The notes below the pieces were generated by a model. That model was not told the origin of the DNA. It worked only from the letters and a program-made list of their open reading frames with translations, and searched no databases. A DNA stretch of 64,000 nt. Source: Massariosphaeria phaeospora (taxonomy: Eukaryota; Ascomycota; Dothideomycetes; Pleosporales). Numbering within the stretch: position 1 is the first letter of the stretch; each line of letters opens with the position of its first letter. Of this stretch, positions 58,815 to 64,000 are shown piece after piece. Made by a program: the position numbers and the translations under genes. The stretch spans positions 1-64,000 of the forward strand of contig JAADJZ010000021.1 in assembly GCA_011032825.1 (NCBI GenBank), given 5' to 3'.

Positions 58815-58945
58815 TAAGCTTATATCTACGCTTATACTTAGCCTATTATCTAAGCTAATACTTAGGTTAATACTTAAGCTAATACTTAAGTTTACACTTA
58901 GCTTGTTATTTAAGCTTATATCTAAGCCTACATCTAAGCTTATAC
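58815..58945. repeat. 12-bp tandem repeat (TAAGCTAATACT)n
   Basis: About ten copies in strict 12-base period: TAAGCTAATACT, TAGGTTAATACT, TAAGCTAATACT, TAAGTTTACACT, TAGCTTGTTATT, TAAGCTTATATC, TAAGCCTACATC and so on. The differences are mostly C/T and A/G, as expected if RIP acted on an older array. Confidence 0.85.
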
Positions 58946-59855
58946 AATTAAAAATAACTTTGTTAATAATAATTTAGAAAAAGAGAATTTGCTACTTTTG
59001 CTACGAAAGCGCGCTTAACTTCTACGCTACTGTAATTAATATTTGTAATAATACAACTTTTTTTACTTTACTTGTGTTTTTGTACGTAAATAGTAGCTGT
59101 AGTAACAAAACTTTGTAAATACTATTTCTACGTTTTTAAATGTAATAACTAGCTGTAATAACTTTACAAACTTTAGCAACTCTTTAAGCTAACACATAAC
59201 TTTATAACTTAAATGTAACTTTTAACTTAACTCTAACCTAAAGCTTTAATTACTCTAACTAAACTATAACCTAACGTTTTAATAACTCTAACTTAACTTC
59301 TACCTACGCTAGAGTAACTATAACTTAACTTTAACCTAAAGTTTGTGCAACTTATAACTTAACTTATACTTATTAATAAGTACTTTCTACTTATTCGCTA
59401 GCGTATATAGCCGCATGCTAGTAAAAGAAAAAAAAAGTTAACTATAGCTAGCTCTAGTTAATTAATTAATTGCGCTTACGTTGTTACTTACTTTGCTTGT
59501 ACCTATTAATTCTAGCTTGTATAGTAAATGCTGCTGAAATTCGTTTTAAACTTTTTTATATAAAAGGTGCGTACACTTTTTATAGCGTTCTATATTTACT
59601 TCTAATTAGTAAACTATTTTCTACTTTTTATTTAGTGCGCGAAGCGTTGTAGTAATATAAGTATGCTAAATTATTGAAATTAAAGAATCGAAGAATAGAA
59701 GCATAGCATAGAAAATTAGTTAACTAACAATTGTAATGCAATGTATACGAACAATTGCCGTAAACTTTAATACTCAAAACTTTCTAATTAAGTTTTATAG
59801 TTTTCTAAGTTTAATAGAGCAATTCTCTTGATTAGTAGAAACGTAAACGAAAGTA

Positions 59856-62070
59856 ATGTATTCTACGAGCGAGTAAGCTACACAAGCAAGTAAGCTACTT
59901 GCACTAAAACTCTACTAAAACTACAACGAATTAGCTTATTATATTGCTCTTTAGGCTAGTACAGCATATAATTGCATTAAATACTACTTTTGCGCTACAT
60001 CTGCGTTATTTTTATACGTGCGCAAGTTGTGTTCTGCTTTGCTACACTTAAGCTAGTAAATAGGTAAAAGTTAAGTTAGAGTTGAGTTAGCTTACGTTAG
60101 ACTCTAACTTAACTCTAGCTTTAACTTGCGCTAGTTACTAAGCAGCTTAAGTTAGAGTTGAGTTAGAGTAGTTAAAGCTTAGAGTTGTAGTTAGGTCTTA
60201 CATAATATTTACAACTTATATTAACATTAAGTTTTTTATGTATATTTATTACATTTATTTATTACAGTTTCTTAACTATTTAGGTAACTCTAACTTAATT
60301 TTCAACCTAGAGCTTTAACTACTCTAACTTAACTTCTACCTACGCTAGGTTAACTCTAACTTAATTTTAACCTAAAGTTTGTGCGACCTATAACTCAACT
60401 TATACCTATTAATAAGTACTTTCTACTTATTCGCTAGCGTAGCTACACTTGCTACAGCGCTTTGCAAGCTAGTTGCTTTTATTAGCGCGCGCTTTTTTTT
60501 TTGCTTTTTTTTTATTACTACGCGCACTAAACTCTTTTAGAGCTATTAACTTTTAGCTTTTTTTAACTATTAGTATTTTCTTTTTTTGTACACGCTTTTT
60601 TTTGTGCGATTTACGTTGCGTAGCAGCTTTGTTAGCTACTTAAAGCTTAGCTACCTAGCTGCGCATTAACACTAAAAAATGCGCTATCTACTTAGCGCCT
60701 TTTAAAAGCTTTCTAAAAGCATTAACTATTAAAGTAAGTAAGCTATCTACATGTTGCTAAATTCTCTTTTAAATTAGCTTTAATTGTAATTCAAATTTAA
60801 AAGTATTGCTTAGTGTTTAGAACTGCTAGAAAGTAGTAATAGCATGCGCAACTACACGTTAAGCTTTGATATAACCGCTTTTAAGTTAAATAAAGCTAAT
60901 CTAGCTTTTCTAAACTCTTTTAGAATATTATTAGTTGTAATTAAAGCGCTAAAAGCAGCTTTGAAGCATAGTAGAAACTTAAGTTCTGTAATGTAGTTAA
61001 TATAGCTACGTATTAGGTTCTTAGCTTAGCAGCTATACGCAACTTTTAACAGCGCAAAATAGCTTACATTAAGCAGCTACAGCAAATGCAATAAGTAAAG
61101 AAGCATGCAAAAAGTAATAATCTTGTTTTTTTTGTAGTACTGCTAGAATTTAAGCGAGTTGTAGCTTTTATAGCTGTTAATTATAAGTAAGTAGTATACG
61201 CTAATAGTATGCTTTTTTGTATACTTATTAAAGTGCTTTAACTACTTAAAACTAAGCTTATTTGTTGTCTAGCTGTTCTTAGAAACTGCAATAACTTAGT
61301 TTTAAAGTAGATTTTTCTCTTTGTACTAGGCAAAGAAATAGTGCTTACTTCGTTGCGTTAACGCTTTAGATTACTATCGTTTACTTTTGATTACTTTGCT
61401 AGACGCTTTTTAGCTATTCTTAGCGCTTAGAGCTTGTAGCAACTACTTTAGTTAATATTATACCTATTATAAAGCTAGACTTGTTAAAGTTGTAAGTGTT
61501 TTTATTTTAAATGCTGTACTTTGCTTTTATGTTCTTTACAAGCTTAAACTACTTTTAAATAACTTTAAAATTTTTGCACAAAACTCTTTTGTAGTTGTAC
61601 TTGCGATTAAACTTAACTTTAAGCTTAAGTTAGCGCCTAACGAACGTACTAGGCTAATTTACGCTAACATAGCTTAGATAACGCTTAGCGCGCAAAGAAT
61701 TAGCTATATTAGCTATAGCAGCAAGCTAAGAAAAAAATTCTCAAGCGTTAAAGTTAAGTACATGCTAAACAATTACTTTTTCTTTTGTTTTAAGTAGATT
61801 TATTAAGTTAAGCGTAAAATTGCGTTAAAAGAAAGTTCTAGCGCGTTAATGTTTTAAAGTGTTTTAAAGTACATTGTAGATTGCTGCAGCGCGTTGCTAA
61901 AAGAAATTTGCGTTTTTTTTAATAGCTTAAAGTGCAAGCTGCAATCGAGCTTTTTTTAAAGCTAGTAACTAGTTTTTTTGTTAAAGCATTGCGTTGTTAA
62001 AAGAGTTTTAGTAGAGTTTTAGCGTAAGTAGTTTACTCGCTTGTGTAGCTTACTTGCTTGTAGAGTACGT
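59856..62070 (-). mobile_element. heavily RIP-mutated pogo 'element B' copy 1
   Basis: Left end ATGTATTCTACGAGCGAGTAAGC (59856) and right end ...TTGTAGAGTACGT (62070) are the two TIRs in decayed form, with TA at 59854-59855 and 62071-62072. Between them the sequence follows element B copy 2 (62073-63936), also on the minus strand, with nearly all C and G lost. It is 2215 bp long because a MITE sits inside (60050-60441). No open frame remains. Confidence 0.8.
60050..60441. mobile_element. MULE-like MITE 2 (392 bp, 9-bp duplication)
   Basis: Flanked by exact GCTACACTT at 60041-60049 and 60442-60450. Starts AAGCTAGTAAATAGGTA and ends ...CTTATTCGCTAGCGTA, the same ends as the copy at 58405-58731. 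It interrupts element B copy 1 about 190 bases from its left end. Non-coding. Confidence 0.75.
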
Positions 62071-62072
62071 TA

Positions 62073-63936
62073 ACGTACTTTACAACTTCGCTACTTACAC
62101 AAGTTAACTACTTACTTTTGCTAAGCTTCTACTAAAACTACTTTATTCTAGCGTAAAACAGCTTACTTTAGCTTTGTATAAAACAAAACAATTTAAGATA
62201 TTATTTAAAGTTTACTTTTACTACTTGCTTATACGTTTGCGCGTTATGCCTAGTTTAATTGCACTACCTACAACGCTTTTAAGTTAGCTTACTTTCTTTA
62301 GCGCGCACTTGCGTTTTTAGCTTTTTTTTATTACTACGCGTTTTAAACTTCTTTAGAGTAGTTAAACAAGCTTTATTTTTAACTATCAAAGTTTTTTTTG
62401 CTTAAACCTGCTTTCTTTTATGCAATCTACGTTGCGTAGCAGCTTTATTTGCTACTTAAAGCTTTGCGATTTTTTTTTGCGCTAACACTAGCTTGTACGC
62501 AATAATAGCTGCTTTCTTTAAAACTTTTTTAAAGGCTTTTACTATAGACGTTGGTAAGCTATTTATATACTTCTAAATTCTTGCTTTTACAAGCGTTAAT
62601 TGCAACTCTAGTTTAAAAGTATTGCTTAGAGTTTGCAACTGCTAGAGCTTGTTGTTAATAAATAGTAGTAGTAATAGAGTACGCAACTAAACGTTAAAAG
62701 CTATTATAACTTGTTTTAAGTTAAATAAAACTAATCTAGCGCTTTAAAACTCTTTTTGAATATTACTAAAAGTAATTGCTGCATTATAGGCGCGTATAAA
62801 GTATAGTAAAAACTTAAGCTTTGTAATGTAAGTAATCTAGTTGCGCATGAGATTTTTAGCTTAGCGCCTGTACGCTGTTTTTAAAAGCAAAAAACACTTT
62901 ACATTAAAAAGCTGCAGAAAGTGCAACAAGTGCAAAAGCATGCAAATAGTAATAATCTTGTTTTTCTTGTAGTACTGCTAGAATTTAAGCGAGTTAAAGC
63001 TCTTATAGCTGTCAATTGCGAGTAGTTAGTAGCTGCTAACTACTCTCTTTTTCGTATGCTTATTAAAGTGCTTTAACTACTGCAAACTAAGCTTATTTGT
63101 TGTCTAGCCGTTTTTAGAGACTGCAATAACCTAATTGTGAAGTAGATTCTCTTCTTTGTACTAGGCAGAGAGGTGGTTCTTGCTTTAGAAAATAATAAAG
63201 AGTGGAATAGCTTACCCTGTTGCGTTAATGCCTTGGATAACTGTTGTTCACTCTCTATTGCCTTGCTGCACTGCCTTTGGCCGTCCTTGTCTCTCTAAAG
63301 CTGTAACAACGGCTCTAGTCAATATCTGGCCCATTATGAAGCCTGCCTCGTCGAAGTTGAACGTATCTTCATCCTGGATACTGTACTTGGCTTTGATGTT
63401 GGCTACTAGGCTAAACTAGCCTTGTATAACCTTAAGATCCTCGCAGAGTGCTCTTTTGTAGTCGTATTTGCGATTAAACCTTACTTCAAGCTTAGGGCGG
63501 CGTTTGATGAACGTACTAGGCTAGTTTACGCCAACCTGGCCCACATTACGCTCAGCGCGCAAGGAATTGGCCATATCAGCTACAGCCGCGAGCCTAGGAG
63601 GAAATCCTCGCGTGACAAGCTCAAGTATATGCTCCACGATCACCTCCTCTTCAAGCTTCTCTAAGTTTCTTGATTTAGGCTAGCGATCTGCTTGTAAGGG
63701 TCGTCCGGCGCGTCGATTGCTTAGTGTCTTTTGAGAGACATTATATATAGCTGCAGCGCGTCGTTGAGAGAGCGTCGCGTCTTGATTAATAGCTTTAAGG
63801 GCAAGCTGTATCTGACGTTTGTAAGAAGCCTCTAAGTGCTGTTGTTGTTGAGACATTAGAGAGAGTAAGAGTTTTGGTAGGAGCTTGGCAAAAGTGAGCG
63901 GCCAACCTGTGTGAGCGGCGAAGCCCTAAGGTACGT
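62073..63936 (-). mobile_element. pogo-type 'element B' copy 2, half heavily and half lightly mutated
   Basis: 1864 bp with TA on each side (62071-62072, shared with copy 1, and 63937-63938). The intact TIR is at the right end: complement of ...GGCGAAGCCCTAAGGTACGT, that is ACGTACCTTAGGGCTTCGCC followed by GCTCACACAGGTTGGCC; the left TIR is the same sequence with most C and G lost. The TIR is nearly the same as in the foldback MITEs. Composition changes inside the element: from about 63180 to the right end it is balanced, left of that it is AT-rich. Confidence 0.88.
63186..63856 (-). pseudogene. 5' part of element B transposase, stops at Trp positions
   Basis: ATG at 63856 (MSQQQQHLEASYKRQ) and one frame leftward for about 220 codons. 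Recognisable blocks: an N-terminal helix-turn-helix (RRAAAIYNVSQKTLSNR), ILELVTRGFPPRLAAVADMAN and the first catalytic block FNFDEAGFIMG. In-frame stops fall where the family has Trp (before PSTFIKRR, after KVIQG, after QGNRE, after INATG and before PKSRN), so each fits TGG changed to TAG, TGA or TAA by G-to-A. The 3' part of the gene lies in the AT-rich half and is unreadable. It is a relative of, not a copy of, the element A transposase. Confidence 0.82.
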
Positions 63937-63938
63937 TA

Positions 63939-64000
63939 TCACGAAGCGAGGATTCGTACATTTTCCCTGCCCCTCGAACTGGTAAAACACGAAAGGCTAG
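63939..64000. other. non-repetitive flank at window end
   Basis: 62 bases of balanced composition after the TA duplication of element B. It marks the right border of the AT-rich block; too short to assign. Confidence 0.5.

Larger units (their letters stand above)
58210..59855. other. AT-rich, RIP-like block with unassigned sequence
   Basis: About 1.6 kb, almost without G or C runs. It contains a MULE-like MITE (58405-58731), a 12-bp tandem array (58815-58945) and, near 59190-59405, a further partial relic of the same MITE type (it ends CTTATTCGCTAGCGTA and is full of TAACTTAACTTTAACCTA words). The rest could not be matched to anything in the window. No gene. Confidence 0.6.

Noticed and set aside
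59470..59652. 60-codon hydrophobic open stretch in AT-rich block
   Set aside because: AT-rich DNA readily codes Leu/Tyr/Phe runs; no start context, no relatives in the window.
58600..60400. TAACCTAA/TTAACCTA words resembling telomere repeats
   Set aside because: Not in a regular 6-base period and not TTAGGG; they belong to dispersed MITEs with target duplications.

Overview
The window looks like a chromosome segment of a filamentous ascomycete, most likely a dothideomycete such as a member of the Pleosporales. This is inferred from short GT-AG introns (mostly 44-80 nt), fungus-specific families (Zn2Cys6 regulator, DUF8004-like and DUF7587-like proteins, GH92 mannosidase) and AT-rich blocks of transposons whose decay looks like repeat-induced point mutation (RIP: C-to-T and G-to-A changes, CpA to TpA). 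The species cannot be fixed from the sequence.

Layout. 1-3350 holds two pogo/Fot1-type DNA transposons head to tail: an AT-rich relic (1-1491) and a nearly complete copy (1502-3350, 'element A') with TIRs, a TA duplication and a full-length transposase frame broken by three stops. 3657-49559 is gene-rich and GC-balanced. In order it holds: an RBR/IBR zinc protein broken by a 4-bp duplication; a secreted GH92 alpha-mannosidase; a Zn2Cys6 transcription factor; an O-methyltransferase relic; an RNF10-like RING protein, divergent from a Ubp3/USP10-like deubiquitinase; a dienelactone hydrolase; an inactive aspartyl-protease-like secreted protein with a stop; methionine aminopeptidase 2; a fructosamine-kinase-like protein; a SelT/SelW-like Rdx protein; an unknown one-TM protein; a DUF8004-like protein; two small unknown genes; a DUF7587-like protein, possibly ADP-ribosyltransferase-like; transcription elongation factor Spt5; and a small unknown protein.

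50917-58207 is a nested insertion. The 5' end of an element A copy was hit by three foldback MITEs (TA duplications) and by one Ty1/copia retrotransposon (195-bp LTRs, AAACT duplication). 58208-63936 is an AT-rich block. It holds two copies of a second pogo-type family ('element B'), one interrupted by a MITE with a 9-bp duplication, a second MITE of that kind, and a 12-bp tandem repeat. Normal composition returns at about 63939.

The genes do not form one pathway. The housekeeping genes (Spt5, MetAP2, Ubp3-like, RNF10-like) look intact, while three accessory genes (RBR, O-methyltransferase, aspartyl-protease-like) are disabled and the Zn2Cys6 gene has an unexplained frame change. The mobile elements form a coherent set: pogo-type elements with related ends (ACGTA plus paired subterminal repeats) and MITEs whose ends closely match element B. 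Exon limits were placed by hand from splice signals and reading-frame continuity, and summed exon lengths divide by three where stated.
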